Of a stretch of 64,000 nucleotides of DNA, positions 16,635-26,376 are shown piece by piece. Source of the DNA: Cronobacter muytjensii ATCC 51329 (GTDB taxonomy: Bacteria; Pseudomonadota; Gammaproteobacteria; Enterobacterales; Enterobacteriaceae); the NCBI RefSeq assembly GCF_001277195.1, contig NZ_CP012268.1:1550001-1614000 (forward strand). The letters run 5' to 3'. The notes under the pieces were generated by a model. It had not been told where the DNA came from, made no database searches, and saw only the letters and a program-made list of their open reading frames with translations. Numbering within the stretch: the stretch's first letter is position 1; every line of letters begins with the position of its first letter. The translations under genes and the position numbers were made by a program.

Positions 16635-18050
16635 ATGCGGTGGTTATTAGTCGTTCTTCCTTCATTTTTTACCGCCGCCCTGCTGCCGGTCCGTGGATAC
16701 CCGGCCAGCCAGAGCGACGACTACGTGCGTCAGGCGCAAAATCCCTTCGATGAAAATGGCGATAATCTGCCCGATCTCGGCATCGCGCCCGAGAATAACG
16801 CGGCGGAAAAGCATCTCGCGCGTATGGCGAAAGCCTTCGGCGAGGCGAGCCAGACTGACAGCACGCTCTCGCCAGGCCAGCAGGCGCGCCATTTTGCGTT
16901 TACCCGCCTGCGCGACGCCGTCAGCGATACTATCACCAGCGAGGCCGAAAGCCTGCTTTCGCCTTACGGCAGCGCGACGGTGGATCTGCTGGTGGACGAA
17001 GAGGGGAATTTTAATGGCAGCAGCGGCTCGCTGTTCACGCCCTGGCAGGATAACAACCGCTACCTGACGTGGAGCCAGGTTGGCGTCAGCCAGCAGAACG
17101 AGGGGCTGGTAGGCAACGCGGGTATCGGCCAGCGTTGGGCCGCCGGACACTGGCTGCTGGGCTATAACACCTTTTACGATCGCCTCTTTGACGACGATTC
17201 CTCCCGCGCCGGTTTTGGCGCAGAGGCGTGGGGCGACTATCTGCGCCTTTCCGCCAACTACTATCAGCCGCTCGGCGGCTGGCAGCCACGTAACGGGCTG
17301 CTGGAGCAGCGGATGGCGCGCGGGTATGACGTCACCGCCCAGGCGTATCTGCCGTTTTATCAGCACATCAACACCAGCGTGAGCTTTGAGCAATATTTCG
17401 GCGACCAGGTAGAACTGTTCGACAGCGGCACCGGCTACCATAACCCGGTCGCGGTAAAAGTGGGGCTGAGCTATACCCCGGTGCCGTTAGTCACCGTCAG
17501 CGCGCATCACCGCCAGGGGGAGAGCGGCGTGAGCCAGAACGATTTGGGGCTGAAGCTGAATTACCGTTTCGGCGTGCCGCTGAATAAACAGCTGTCGCCC
17601 GGAGAAGTGGCGGCGTCGCGCTCGCTGCGCGGCAGCCGTTACGATCGCGTGGAGCGCACCAGTGTGCCGGTGATGGAGTTTCGCCAGCGTAAAACGCTGT
17701 CCGTGTTCCTGGCGACGCCGCCCTGGGATTTGAGCGCGGGCGAAACGGTGGCGCTGAAGCTGCAGGTGCGCAGCCGTCACGGTGTCCGCCAGCTCTCCTG
17801 GCAGGGCGATACTCAGACGCTGAGCCTGACGCCGCCGCTGGAGAGCACCAGCGCCGACGGCTGGACGGTGATCATGCCCGCGTGGGATAACACGCCGGGG
17901 GCCACCAATAGCTGGCGGCTGTCGGTTACCGTCGAGGATGAACAGGGCCAGCGCGTGACGTCAAACTGGATAACCCTGAAGCTGACCCCGCCGGTGCAGA
18001 CGTTGCCGCAGGACGATTCGCGCTATGACCTGCTGGCGCCGACGCCTTAA
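16635..18050 (+). CDS. ychO: YchO, inverse autotransporter / invasin-like outer-membrane protein
   Basis: A protein of about 471 residues, strongly similar to E. coli YchO: NPFDENGDNLPDLG, the beta-barrel of intimin/invasin type (YLTWSQVGVSQQNEGLVGNAGIGQRWA, YNTFYDRLFDD, LRLSANYYQPL, SFEQYFGD), and a C-terminal Ig-like part. An N-terminal hydrophobic signal (MRWLLVVLPSFFTAALL) directs export. The start is ATG 16635, or the GTG just before it (16632); the AGGAGAG site is 12-15 bases upstream. It lacks the long adhesive passenger of intimin. It ends overlapping the narL stop, as in E. coli. Confidence 0.92.
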   Translation: MRWLLVVLPSFFTAALLPVRGYPASQSDDYVRQAQNPFDENGDNLPDLGIAPENNAAEKHLARMAKAFGEASQTDSTLSPGQQARHFAFTRLRDAVSDTITSEAESLLSPYGSATVDLLVDEEGNFNGSSGSLFTPWQDNNRYLTWSQVGVSQQNEGLVGNAGIGQRWAAGHWLLGYNTFYDRLFDDDSSRAGFGAEAWGDYLRLSANYYQPLGGWQPRNGLLEQRMARGYDVTAQAYLPFYQHINTSVSFEQYFGDQVELFDSGTGYHNPVAVKVGLSYTPVPLVTVSAHHRQGESGVSQNDLGLKLNYRFGVPLNKQLSPGEVAASRSLRGSRYDRVERTSVPVMEFRQRKTLSVFLATPPWDLSAGETVALKLQVRSRHGVRQLSWQGDTQTLSLTPPLESTSADGWTVIMPAWDNTPGATNSWRLSVTVEDEQGQRVTSNWITLKLTPPVQTLPQDDSRYDLLAPTP

Positions 18051-18697
18051 AAAATGCGTTCCTGATGCACCCAGACCGCCGCTTCGACGCGCGATTTGAG
18101 CTTCATCTTTTTCAGCAGATGTTTGACGTGCACTTTAACGGTGCTTTCCGTGATATCGAGCTTGCGGGCGATCATTTTGTTCGGCAGGCCCTGGGCGATA
18201 AGCTTGAGGATATCGCGCTCGCGCGGCGTGAGCTGGGAGACATCGCGGCCCGAGGTCGCGCGGCTGGCGCGCAGGCTTGCGGCCAGCACCGGCGTCAGCG
18301 CTTCGCTTAACACCATTTCGCCCGCTGCCGCCTGTTGCAGCGCTTTGAGCAGATCTTCCGGCTCCATATCTTTCAGCAGATAGCCGTCGGCGCCGCGCTT
18401 GAGCGCCGTCACCACGTCTTCTTCATGGTTAGAGACGCTAAATACCACCACGCGGCCCGAGAGCGCCTTTTCGCGCAGTTTGTCGAGCGTTTCCAGGCCG
18501 TTCATGCCAGGCATGTTGAGATCAAGCAGGATCAGATCCGGGTCAAGCGCTTCGGCCATTTCAATGCCTTGCTCGCCGTTTCCGGCCTCGCCGACCACCG
18601 TAATGGCGGGCGCCATGCTGACCAACTGTTTTACGCCGCTGCGCAGCATCGGATGATCGTCTATCAGCAGAATGGTTGCCGGTTCCGGGTTATTCAT
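18047..18697 (-). CDS. narL: NarL, nitrate/nitrite response regulator
   Basis: A 216-residue response regulator. The receiver domain has the acidic pair DD near residues 13-14, phosphorylation site D59 (LILLDLNMPG) and conserved VVVFSVS...KRGADGYLLKD. The LuxR-type helix-turn-helix is LTPRERDILKLIAQGLPNKMIARKL...STVKVHVKHLLKK. Length and sequence match E. coli NarL. When phosphorylated by NarX it activates narG and narK at TACYNMT heptamers, which are present upstream of both here. Its start overlaps the 3' end of narX by 8 bp, so the two are co-transcribed. Confidence 0.97.
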   Translation of the reverse strand: MNNPEPATILLIDDHPMLRSGVKQLVSMAPAITVVGEAGNGEQGIEMAEALDPDLILLDLNMPGMNGLETLDKLREKALSGRVVVFSVSNHEEDVVTALKRGADGYLLKDMEPEDLLKALQQAAAGEMVLSEALTPVLAASLRASRATSGRDVSQLTPRERDILKLIAQGLPNKMIARKLDITESTVKVHVKHLLKKMKLKSRVEAAVWVHQERIF

Positions 18698-20498
18698 GAA
18701 CTTCTCCTTCTACAAGAGCGGGTACGGAAGAAAACGGCGCATCGGGAATAAAGGTCACCACCACTTCGGTGCCGCCTTCTGTCCGTCGCCGTACCTGACA
18801 GTCGCCGCGCAAACTCTGGGCGCGGTCGCGCATAATAATGAGGCCGTAGTGATTGGTGCGCCCGGCGTTTTCCGGCAGGCCGCAGCCGTTATCGGCGACG
18901 CAAAGCCGCACCTGGCCCTGATGCAGCGTCACGCTGACATCAATCGCGCTGGCCTGCGCGTGTTTTAAGGCGTTGTTTAACGCCTCGCGGGCTATCTGCA
19001 CCAGATGGATGGCCTGATGCGACGGCACCAGCCGCGGTGGAAGCTGATAATTGAGCGTCACCGTAAAGCCGAGGCGGGCGCTGAATTCCTGACAGCTCGC
19101 CACCAGCGCGGCTTTCAGCCCCGGCTCGTTAAGCTGGAGCCGGAAGGTGGTTAACAGCTCGCGCAGCTGGCGCCAGGAGGCGTTGAGTTCGTTGCGGATT
19201 TGACCGAGTAGCGCGCGGCTCTCCTCCGGCAGCGCCTCGCCCTGCATCTGCAGGCAGCTCACCTGCATTTTCATACAGGAGAGCGACTGGGCGATGGAGT
19301 CGTGCAGCTCGCGGGCGATGGCGGCGCGCTCTTCCATCACCAGCAACTGCTGTTTGCGCTCCTGCTGCCGCTCCAGCGCAAGCGTTGCGGTGAGCTGCTC
19401 CATCAGCGTGTCGATGAGCTGTTGCTGGTCGCGACTTAAGTGGCAGCCGGCGGGGAGCGTCGCCAGCAGCAGGCCGTACTGGGTGTGGGTATCGCCAAGA
19501 CGCCATTTCATCGTGGTACCGGTTTCGCTCTCTGCGGGAAGATGACGCGGGCAGAGGTGACAGCCGATTTCGTCGCAGCGCTCGTCCGGCTGCCAGACAA
19601 ACTCCTGGTAATGTTCTTCGTCATCCACTTCGTAGACGCGCAGCGCGATATCACGCAACAGCGTGAGGTTCTGCAGCCGCGTCAGCACCGGCGCCAGGCG
19701 CTCGCACAGCGGCACATCCGAGTGCAGGCGGCGGTTCGCCTCCCACAAAAACGACAGGATCTGGTTTTTTTGCTCAAGCCCGGCGGTTTTCTCCTGTACC
19801 CGGTGCTCAAGGCTGGCGTAGCTTTCGGCAAGCTCGGCGGACATGCTGTTGAGCGCATGGCCCAGTGTCGCCATCTCATCACGCCCGGAGACGCTGGCGC
19901 GCTGGCTGAAATCGCGATGGGCGACGGCATGCGCGATGGCGAGCAGCTGACGCCACGGGCGCAGCAGACGACGGCGCAGCCATAGCAGCGTGAAGAGCAG
20001 CAGCAGGCCCATCAGCAGCGCCATGCCGCGTTGCAGCATGACGACCTGGGCGATGCGCCGCTCGGTGGAGCTGTCGAACGCGCTGACCAGCGCGTCTATC
20101 TGCCCCACAAACTGCGCCACCTGCGCGCTGACCTCCTGTGGCGAGCGGGCGTCGCGCAGCGAGGGTGAAAGATGCTGACGCCAGTAGCGCTGAATCGATT
20201 GCAGCGCCGCCTGCTGGCCGTCGCGGACCGCCGCCTGTTCAAGCTCGTCGCTCCAGGCGGTGCGTTCCATCTCGTTAAACATCGCGGTCTGCGTATTGCC
20301 AACCGGCACCGCCGCGAGCAGGCGGTAGCTCTGCATACGCAGCGATCCCGCTTTGTTAATGGCGTGCGCGCTGCCCTGAACGCCCTGCGCCAGCCACCCT
20401 GCAAGCGCCATACCGCCCATGCCGAGACCGGCGAGCAACAGCACGATGATCGCCAGTTGATTGGCGAGGGTGAGCGGGGAGAAGAGTCGTTTCAGCAT
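18690..20498 (-). CDS. narX: NarX, nitrate/nitrite sensor histidine kinase
   Basis: A 602-residue inner-membrane sensor. TM1 is at about residues 14-37 (LAIIVLLLAGLG), then the periplasmic sensor with the nitrate-binding P-box (HAINKAGSLRMQSYRLLAAV), TM2 at about 150-175, HAMP, a cysteine-bearing central region (CDEIGCHLC), the HisKA_3 dimerisation helix with the phospho-accepting His in ARELHDSIAQSL, and the ATP-binding GxG box (DNGCGLP). The ATG at 20498 aligns with E. coli MLKR; four extra codons upstream are unlikely. It is divergent from narK, with which it shares the control region. Confidence 0.96.
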   Translation of the reverse strand: MLKRLFSPLTLANQLAIIVLLLAGLGMGGMALAGWLAQGVQGSAHAINKAGSLRMQSYRLLAAVPVGNTQTAMFNEMERTAWSDELEQAAVRDGQQAALQSIQRYWRQHLSPSLRDARSPQEVSAQVAQFVGQIDALVSAFDSSTERRIAQVVMLQRGMALLMGLLLLFTLLWLRRRLLRPWRQLLAIAHAVAHRDFSQRASVSGRDEMATLGHALNSMSAELAESYASLEHRVQEKTAGLEQKNQILSFLWEANRRLHSDVPLCERLAPVLTRLQNLTLLRDIALRVYEVDDEEHYQEFVWQPDERCDEIGCHLCPRHLPAESETGTTMKWRLGDTHTQYGLLLATLPAGCHLSRDQQQLIDTLMEQLTATLALERQQERKQQLLVMEERAAIARELHDSIAQSLSCMKMQVSCLQMQGEALPEESRALLGQIRNELNASWRQLRELLTTFRLQLNEPGLKAALVASCQEFSARLGFTVTLNYQLPPRLVPSHQAIHLVQIAREALNNALKHAQASAIDVSVTLHQGQVRLCVADNGCGLPENAGRTNHYGLIIMRDRAQSLRGDCQVRRRTEGGTEVVVTFIPDAPFSSVPALVEGEVHE

Positions 20499-20683
20499 GG
20501 CGATGCACACTCCTTTCAGGGCGTCGGAACAAGCGTGGGAACCTATTCTCAGTTATCCCTCGGAGTATACCCATACCCACAGGGGATTACTCCTTTATTG
20601 CCATTCACGTCATCCATTGTAAATCCCCTGCCCGGGAGACGCCGCTGCGCCTGAAAAACCACACTTTTTTTAGCGTTTAAGCC

Positions 20684-20699
20684 TACCCCCTGAGGGGTA
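20684..20699. promoter_or_regulatory. NarL 7-2-7 site upstream of narK
   Basis: TACCCCC-TG-AGGGGTA is an inverted pair of TACYNMT heptamers spaced by two bases, the preferred NarL arrangement. Its centre is about 52 bp upstream of the FNR site. Further single heptamers lie at 20568-20574 (TACCCAT) and 20574-20580 (TACCCAC). Confidence 0.8.
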
Positions 20700-20736
20700 A
20701 GGCGATTTTTTGCGCGCATAACAGAGCGAATATCCA

Positions 20737-20750
20737 TTGATTTACATCAA
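20737..20750. promoter_or_regulatory. FNR site of narK
   Basis: TTGATTTACATCAA is a perfect match to TTGAT-N4-ATCAA and identical, from memory, to the E. coli narK site. If centred at -41.5, transcription starts near 20785, with TATCGT near 20773 as a weak -10. Anaerobic activation is expected. Confidence 0.9.
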
Positions 20751-20810
20751 CTTAAGCGCGCGGGCAGGCTCTATCGTGGCGGCAGTATTCCCTTAATGTT
20801 TGAGGTGTTT

Positions 20811-22202
20811 ATGAGTGACTCTTCCGCTGCGGCACGTTCCACAAGCGGGTTGATTACCGACTGGCGGCCCGAGGACAACCAGTTCTGGCAGCATGTGGGC
20901 CAGCGCACCGCGCGTCGCAACCTGTGGATCTCCGTGCCTTGTTTACTGCTCGCTTTTTGCGTCTGGATGCTGTTTAGCACCGTGGCGGTAAATCTGAATA
21001 AAGTGGGCTTTACCTTTACCACCGATCAGCTGTTTATGCTGACCGCGCTGCCATCGGTATCCGGCGCGCTGCTGCGCGTGCCGTACTCCTTTATGGTGCC
21101 GGTATTCGGCGGCCGTCGCTGGACGGCGTTCAGCACCGGCATTCTGATTGTCCCGTGCGTATGGCTGGGCTTTGCGGTGCAGGATACCTCCACGCCGTTC
21201 AGCACGTTTATTATCATTTCGCTGCTGTGCGGCTTTGCCGGGGCGAACTTCGCTTCCAGCATGGCGAATATCAGCTTTTTCTTTCCGAAACAGAAACAGG
21301 GCGGGGCGCTTGGCATAAATGGCGGGCTTGGCAATCTCGGCGTCAGCGTCATGCAGCTGGTCGCGCCGCTGGCGATTTCGCTCTCCATCTTCGCGGTCTT
21401 TGGCAGCGAAGGCGTCACCCAGGATGACGGCACGCGCCTCTATCTGGAAAACGCCGCGTGGGTATGGGTGCCGTTCCTGGCCGTGTTTACGCTGGCGGCG
21501 TGGTTTGGCATGAATGATCTGGCGGCGTCGAAAGCGTCGCTGCGCGATCAGTTGCCGGTGCTTAAACGCGGCCACCTGTGGGTGATGAGCCTGCTCTATC
21601 TGGCGACGTTCGGCTCGTTTATCGGTTTCTCGGCTGGTTTTGCGATGCTTTCGAAAACCCAGTTTCCGCAGGTGGATGTAATGCATTTCGCGTTTTTCGG
21701 GCCGCTGCTCGGCGCGCTGGCGCGCTCTGCGGGCGGGGCGATTTCTGACCGTCTGGGCGGGACGCGCGTAACGCTGGTGAACTTTATTCTGATGGCGGTG
21801 TTCAGCGGGCTGCTGTTCGTCACGCTGCCGTCCGGCGGCACGGGCGGAAATTTCGCGGCGTTCTTCGGCGTGTTCCTGGCGCTGTTCCTGACGGCCGGGC
21901 TGGGAAGCGGCTCCACCTTCCAGATGATTTCGGTGATTTTCCGCAAGCTCACGATGGATCGCGTGAAAGCGCAAGGCGGCAGCGACGAGCAGGCGATGCG
22001 CGAAGCAGCGACTGACACGGCGGCGGCGCTTGGGTTTATCTCCGCCATCGGCGCTATCGGCGGGTTTTTTATTCCGAAAGCGTTTGGCACGTCGCTGGCG
22101 CTGACCGGGTCGCCTGCGGGCGCGATGAAAGTCTTTTTTGTGTTTTACATTGTTTGCGTGGTGCTGACCTGGGCCGTTTATGGCCGTAAATCAGCACGCT
22201 AA
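20811..22202 (+). CDS. narK: NarK, nitrate/nitrite antiporter
   Basis: A 463-residue major facilitator protein with 12 membrane segments, nearly colinear with E. coli NarK (ITDWRPED head; FAGANFASSMANISFFFPK; GGLGNLGVSVMQL; the second nitrate signature GLGSGSTFQMISVIF). It exchanges external nitrate for internal nitrite and feeds NarGHI. The ATG at 20811 is chosen because it follows GAGGTGTTT and matches the family N-terminus; five further upstream codons are in frame. It is controlled by FNR and NarL sites in the preceding 130 bp. Confidence 0.97.
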   Translation: MSDSSAAARSTSGLITDWRPEDNQFWQHVGQRTARRNLWISVPCLLLAFCVWMLFSTVAVNLNKVGFTFTTDQLFMLTALPSVSGALLRVPYSFMVPVFGGRRWTAFSTGILIVPCVWLGFAVQDTSTPFSTFIIISLLCGFAGANFASSMANISFFFPKQKQGGALGINGGLGNLGVSVMQLVAPLAISLSIFAVFGSEGVTQDDGTRLYLENAAWVWVPFLAVFTLAAWFGMNDLAASKASLRDQLPVLKRGHLWVMSLLYLATFGSFIGFSAGFAMLSKTQFPQVDVMHFAFFGPLLGALARSAGGAISDRLGGTRVTLVNFILMAVFSGLLFVTLPSGGTGGNFAAFFGVFLALFLTAGLGSGSTFQMISVIFRKLTMDRVKAQGGSDEQAMREAATDTAAALGFISAIGAIGGFFIPKAFGTSLALTGSPAGAMKVFFVFYIVCVVLTWAVYGRKSAR

Positions 22203-22227
22203 CCGGTTAACTTTTTGGTTATCCTTT

Positions 22228-22251
22228 GCGCGGCCTGGCCGCGCTTTTTTT
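22228..22251 (+). terminator. narK terminator
   Basis: GCGCGG and CCGCGC form a 6-bp GC stem around CCTGG, followed by seven T. It begins 26 bp after the narK stop. Confidence 0.9.
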
Positions 22252-22369
22252 GTCTGTTATTTAGTTACAACATACTAAAGGGGCGGTGGCGCGGTTTCAG
22301 CTGGCGTTGAGCGAGGAAAGTGTAAAAACAGGCGGTTAAACGCGACGGCGTTCACACCCGCTTTCAGAC

Positions 22370-22393
22370 TACCCCTTAATACCCGGCGGGTAA
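22370..22393. promoter_or_regulatory. Distal NarL sites of narG
   Basis: TACCCCT (22370-22376) is followed by TACCCGG (22380-22386), whose partner CGGGTA ends at 22393. They lie about 190-200 bp before the inferred narG start of transcription, as in E. coli, where DNA bending by IHF brings this region to the promoter. The AT-rich stretch at 22419-22441 lies between. Confidence 0.65.
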
Positions 22394-22475
22394 CAAAAAG
22401 CGGTCAAAAACACGACGATTTTTTAATTTTCATATTAAAAACAGGTGGTTGTTGAAAAATAGCAGATCACCCTTT

Positions 22476-22482
22476 GGGGGTA
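22476..22482 (-). promoter_or_regulatory. Proximal NarL heptamer of narG
   Basis: GGGGGTA is the complement of the heptamer TACCCCC. Its position is about -89 relative to the start of transcription inferred from the FNR site, the location of the proximal NarL site in E. coli narG. Confidence 0.55.
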
Positions 22483-22519
22483 ATGACGATTTGGCATCTT
22501 TTTTCTAAGCCAGGCCGCG

Positions 22520-22533
22520 TTGATCGTTGTCAA
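22520..22533. promoter_or_regulatory. FNR site of narGHJI
   Basis: TTGATCGTTGTCAA matches 9 of 10 conserved positions of the FNR site. Centred at -41.5, it puts the start of transcription near 22568, 62 bp before narG. Confidence 0.85.
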
Positions 22534-22629
22534 TTCTGACACTTATGACGCGCGTTACCTTGCCCGCAAATTGAGCCAATGTCGATTTGACCAGAGAGCC
22601 AACAGGCTCCACACAGGAGAACACCCCCG

Positions 22630-25600
22630 ATGAGTAAATTCCTGGACAGGTTCCGCTATTTCAAACAGAAAGGCGAAACCTTTGCCGATGGGCATGGACA
22701 ACTTCTGGAAACGAACCGGGACTGGGAAGAGGGTTACCGTCAACGCTGGCAGCATGACAAAATTGTCCGCTCCACCCACGGCGTTAACTGCACCGGTTCC
22801 TGCAGCTGGAAGATTTACGTGAAAAACGGTCTTGTGACCTGGGAAACCCAGCAGACCGACTACCCGCGCACCCGCCCCGATATGCCTAACCACGAGCCGC
22901 GCGGCTGTCCGCGTGGGGCCAGCTACTCCTGGTATCTCTACAGCGCGAACCGTCTGAAATATCCGCTGATGCGCAAACGCCTGATCAAACTCTGGCGCGA
23001 GGCGAAAGCGCGTCACAGCGATCCGGTAAATGCCTGGGCTTCCATCATGGAAGACAGCGAAAAAGCAAAAAGCTACAAGCAGGCGCGCGGACGCGGCGGT
23101 TTTGTTCGCTCCTCCTGGCAGGAAGTCAATGAACTGATTGCCGCCGCCAACGTCTGGACCGCCAAAACCTTCGGCCCGGACCGCATCGCGGGCTTCTCGC
23201 CGATCCCGGCGATGTCGATGGTTTCTTATGCCTCCGGCGCCCGCTATCTGTCGCTGATTGGCGGCACCTGCCTGAGCTTCTACGACTGGTATTGCGACCT
23301 GCCGCCTGCGTCGCCGATGACCTGGGGTGAGCAGACCGACGTGCCGGAATCCGCCGACTGGTACAACTCCAGCTACATTATCGCCTGGGGCTCCAACGTG
23401 CCGCAGACCCGTACGCCGGACGCCCACTTCTTTACCGAAGTGCGCTACAAAGGCACCAAAACGGTCGCCGTCACTCCGGACTACGCCGAAATCGCCAAGT
23501 TGTGCGACCTGTGGCTGGCGCCGAAACAGGGCACCGACAGCGCGATGGCGCTGGCGATGGGCCACGTGATGCTGCGCGAATTCCACCTCGACAAACCGAG
23601 CCAGTATTTCACCGACTACGTGCGCCGCTACACCGACATGCCGATGCTGGTGATGCTCGAAGAGCGCGACGGCTTCTATGCCGCAGGCCGTATGCTGCGC
23701 GCCTCGGATCTGGTCGATAATCTGGGCCAGGAAAATAACCCGGAATGGAAAACCGTCGCGTTCGATAATCGCGATGGCGACATGGTGGCGCCGAATGGCT
23801 CCATCGGTTTCCGCTGGGGCGAAAAAGGCAAATGGAATCTGGAGCAGCGCGACGGCGCCAGCGGTGAAGAGACCGAACTGCGTCTCTCGCTGCTCGGCCA
23901 CCAGGATGAAATCGCCGAGGTCGGCTTCCCGTATTTCGGCGGCGAAAGCAGCGAGCACTTTAACAGCGTGAAGCTGGACAATGTGCTGCTGCATAAACTG
24001 CCGGCTAAACGTCTGACCCTGGCCGACGGCAGCACCGCGCTTGTGACCACCGTTTATGATCTGACGCTTGCCAACTACGGCCTGGATCGCGGCCTTGGCG
24101 ACGCTAACTGCGCCGCCAGCTACGACGACATTAAAGCCTATACGCCAGCCTGGGCCGAACAGGTGACCGGCGTGCCGCGCGCGCAGATAATCCGCACCGC
24201 CCGCGAGTTTGCTGATAACGCCGATAAGACGCATGGCCGTTCGATGATCATCGTCGGCGCTGGTCTGAACCACTGGTATCACATGGATATGAACTACCGT
24301 GGGCTTATCAATATGCTGGTGTTCTGCGGCTGCGTCGGCCAGAGCGGCGGCGGCTGGGCGCACTATGTGGGCCAGGAGAAACTGCGTCCGCAGACCGGCT
24401 GGACGCCGCTGGCGTTTGCGCTGGACTGGAACCGTCCGCCGCGCCATATGAACAGCACCTCGTTCTTCTACAACCACTCCGGGCAGTGGCGCTATGAATC
24501 CCTGACGGCGGACGATCTCCTGTCGCCGCTGGCGGATAAATCGCGCTACAGCGGTCATCTGATCGACTTTAACGTGCGCGCCGAACGCATGGGCTGGCTG
24601 CCGTCCGCACCGCAGCTTGGCACCAACCCGCTGCGTATCAAAGCCGCTGCGGACGCCGCAGGGATGAACCCGGTGGAGTACACCGTAGGCGCGCTGAAAT
24701 CGGGCGACATCCGCTTCGCCGCTGAAGAGCCGGAAAACGGCAAAAACCATCCGCGTAACCTGTTCGTCTGGCGCTCCAACCTGCTGGGCTCCTCCGGTAA
24801 GGGGCATGAATACATGCTCAAATACCTGCTTGGCACCGAGAATGGCATTCAGGGCAAAGATCTGGGCCAGCAGGGCGGCGTGAAGCCCGAAGAGATCGAA
24901 TGGCAGGACAATGGCCTCGATGGCAAGCTGGATCTGGTGGTGACCCTGGACTTCCGTCTGTCCAGCACCTGTCTCTATTCTGACATCGTGCTGCCGACCG
25001 CCACCTGGTATGAGAAAGACGACATGAATACCTCGGATATGCATCCGTTTATTCATCCGCTTTCCGCTGCCGTCGACCCGGCCTGGGATTCCAAAAGCGA
25101 CTGGGAAATCTACAAAGGCATCGCGAAGAAATTCTCCGAGCTGTGCGTAGGCCACCTGGGCGTGGAAACCGATGTGGTGACATTGCCGATTCAGCATGAC
25201 TCCGCCGCCGAACTGGCGCAGCCGCTGGATGTAAAAGACTGGAAAAAAGGCGAATGCGACCTGATCCCGGGCAAAACCGCCCCGCACATTATTGCGGTGG
25301 AACGTGATTACCCGGCGACGTACGAGCGCTTCACCTCCATCGGCCCGCTGCTCGATAAAATCGGCAACGGCGGTAAAGGTATCGCCTGGAACACCCAGAG
25401 CGAGATGGATCTGCTGCGTAAGCTCAATTACACCAAGCAGGACGGCCCCGCCAAAGGCCAGCCGATGCTGAACACCGCCATTGACGCCGCCGAGATGATC
25501 CTGACGCTCGCGCCAGAAACCAACGGCCAGGTGGCGGTGAAAGCCTGGGCGGCGCTCAGCGAATTTACCGGCCGCGACCATACGCATCTGGCGACCAATA

Positions 25601-26376
25601 AAGAAGAAGAGAAGATTCGCTTTCGCGATATCCAGGCGCAGCCGCGCAAAATCATCTCCAGCCCGACCTGGTCTGGTCTTGAAGATGAACATGTCTCTTA
25701 CAACGCCGGTTACACCAACGTGCATGAGCTGATCCCATGGCGCACGCTCTCGGGCCGTCAGCAACTGTACCAGGATCACCCGTGGATGCGCGACTTCGGC
25801 GAAAGCCTGCTGGTGTACCGTCCGCCGATTGATACCCGTTCCGTTAAAGCGGTGATGGGGCAGAAATCGAACGGCAACCCGGAACGCGCGCTGAACTTTA
25901 TTACCCCGCACCAGAAATGGGGCATTCATTCCACCTACAGCGACAACCTGCTGATGCTGACGCTGTCGCGCGGCGGCCCGATTGTCTGGATGAGCGAAGT
26001 GGACGCGAAAGCGCTGGGCATTAAAGACAACGACTGGATTGAAGCGTTTAACAGCAACGGCGCGCTGACTGCCCGTGCAGTAGTCAGCCAGCGCGTACCG
26101 GAAGGCATGACGATGATGTATCACGCTCAGGAGCGCATCGTGAATATTCCGGGCTCGGAAATCACCGGCCAGCGCGGCGGTATCCATAACTCGGTCACCC
26201 GCGTCTGCCCGAAACCGACTCACATGATAGGCGGCTACGCGCAGCTCGCTTACGGTTTCAACTACTACGGCACCGTAGGCTCTAACCGCGACGAGTTCGT
26301 GGTGGTACGTAAGATGAAGAACATTGACTGGTTGGACGGCGAAGGCAACGACCAGAAACAGGAGAGCGTAAAATGA
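22630..26376 (+). CDS. narG: NarG, respiratory nitrate reductase alpha subunit
   Basis: A 1248-residue molybdenum-bisMGD catalytic subunit. FS0 cluster ligands H50, C54 and C58 are in STHGVNCTGSCSW, with a fourth cysteine in EPRGCPRG near residue 92. Core blocks (GGTCLSFYDWYCDLPPASP, AWGSNVPQTRTPDAHF, VGQSGGGWAHYVGQEK) match E. coli NarG. It reduces nitrate at the cytoplasmic face with electrons from NarH. It is the first gene of narGHJI; its stop overlaps the narH start (ATGA), with ribosome site GGAG upstream. Confidence 0.98.
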   Translation: MSKFLDRFRYFKQKGETFADGHGQLLETNRDWEEGYRQRWQHDKIVRSTHGVNCTGSCSWKIYVKNGLVTWETQQTDYPRTRPDMPNHEPRGCPRGASYSWYLYSANRLKYPLMRKRLIKLWREAKARHSDPVNAWASIMEDSEKAKSYKQARGRGGFVRSSWQEVNELIAAANVWTAKTFGPDRIAGFSPIPAMSMVSYASGARYLSLIGGTCLSFYDWYCDLPPASPMTWGEQTDVPESADWYNSSYIIAWGSNVPQTRTPDAHFFTEVRYKGTKTVAVTPDYAEIAKLCDLWLAPKQGTDSAMALAMGHVMLREFHLDKPSQYFTDYVRRYTDMPMLVMLEERDGFYAAGRMLRASDLVDNLGQENNPEWKTVAFDNRDGDMVAPNGSIGFRWGEKGKWNLEQRDGASGEETELRLSLLGHQDEIAEVGFPYFGGESSEHFNSVKLDNVLLHKLPAKRLTLADGSTALVTTVYDLTLANYGLDRGLGDANCAASYDDIKAYTPAWAEQVTGVPRAQIIRTAREFADNADKTHGRSMIIVGAGLNHWYHMDMNYRGLINMLVFCGCVGQSGGGWAHYVGQEKLRPQTGWTPLAFALDWNRPPRHMNSTSFFYNHSGQWRYESLTADDLLSPLADKSRYSGHLIDFNVRAERMGWLPSAPQLGTNPLRIKAAADAAGMNPVEYTVGALKSGDIRFAAEEPENGKNHPRNLFVWRSNLLGSSGKGHEYMLKYLLGTENGIQGKDLGQQGGVKPEEIEWQDNGLDGKLDLVVTLDFRLSSTCLYSDIVLPTATWYEKDDMNTSDMHPFIHPLSAAVDPAWDSKSDWEIYKGIAKKFSELCVGHLGVETDVVTLPIQHDSAAELAQPLDVKDWKKGECDLIPGKTAPHIIAVERDYPATYERFTSIGPLLDKIGNGGKGIAWNTQSEMDLLRKLNYTKQDGPAKGQPMLNTAIDAAEMILTLAPETNGQVAVKAWAALSEFTGRDHTHLATNKEEEKIRFRDIQAQPRKIISSPTWSGLEDEHVSYNAGYTNVHELIPWRTLSGRQQLYQDHPWMRDFGESLLVYRPPIDTRSVKAVMGQKSNGNPERALNFITPHQKWGIHSTYSDNLLMLTLSRGGPIVWMSEVDAKALGIKDNDWIEAFNSNGALTARAVVSQRVPEGMTMMYHAQERIVNIPGSEITGQRGGIHNSVTRVCPKPTHMIGGYAQLAYGFNYYGTVGSNRDEFVVVRKMKNIDWLDGEGNDQKQESVK

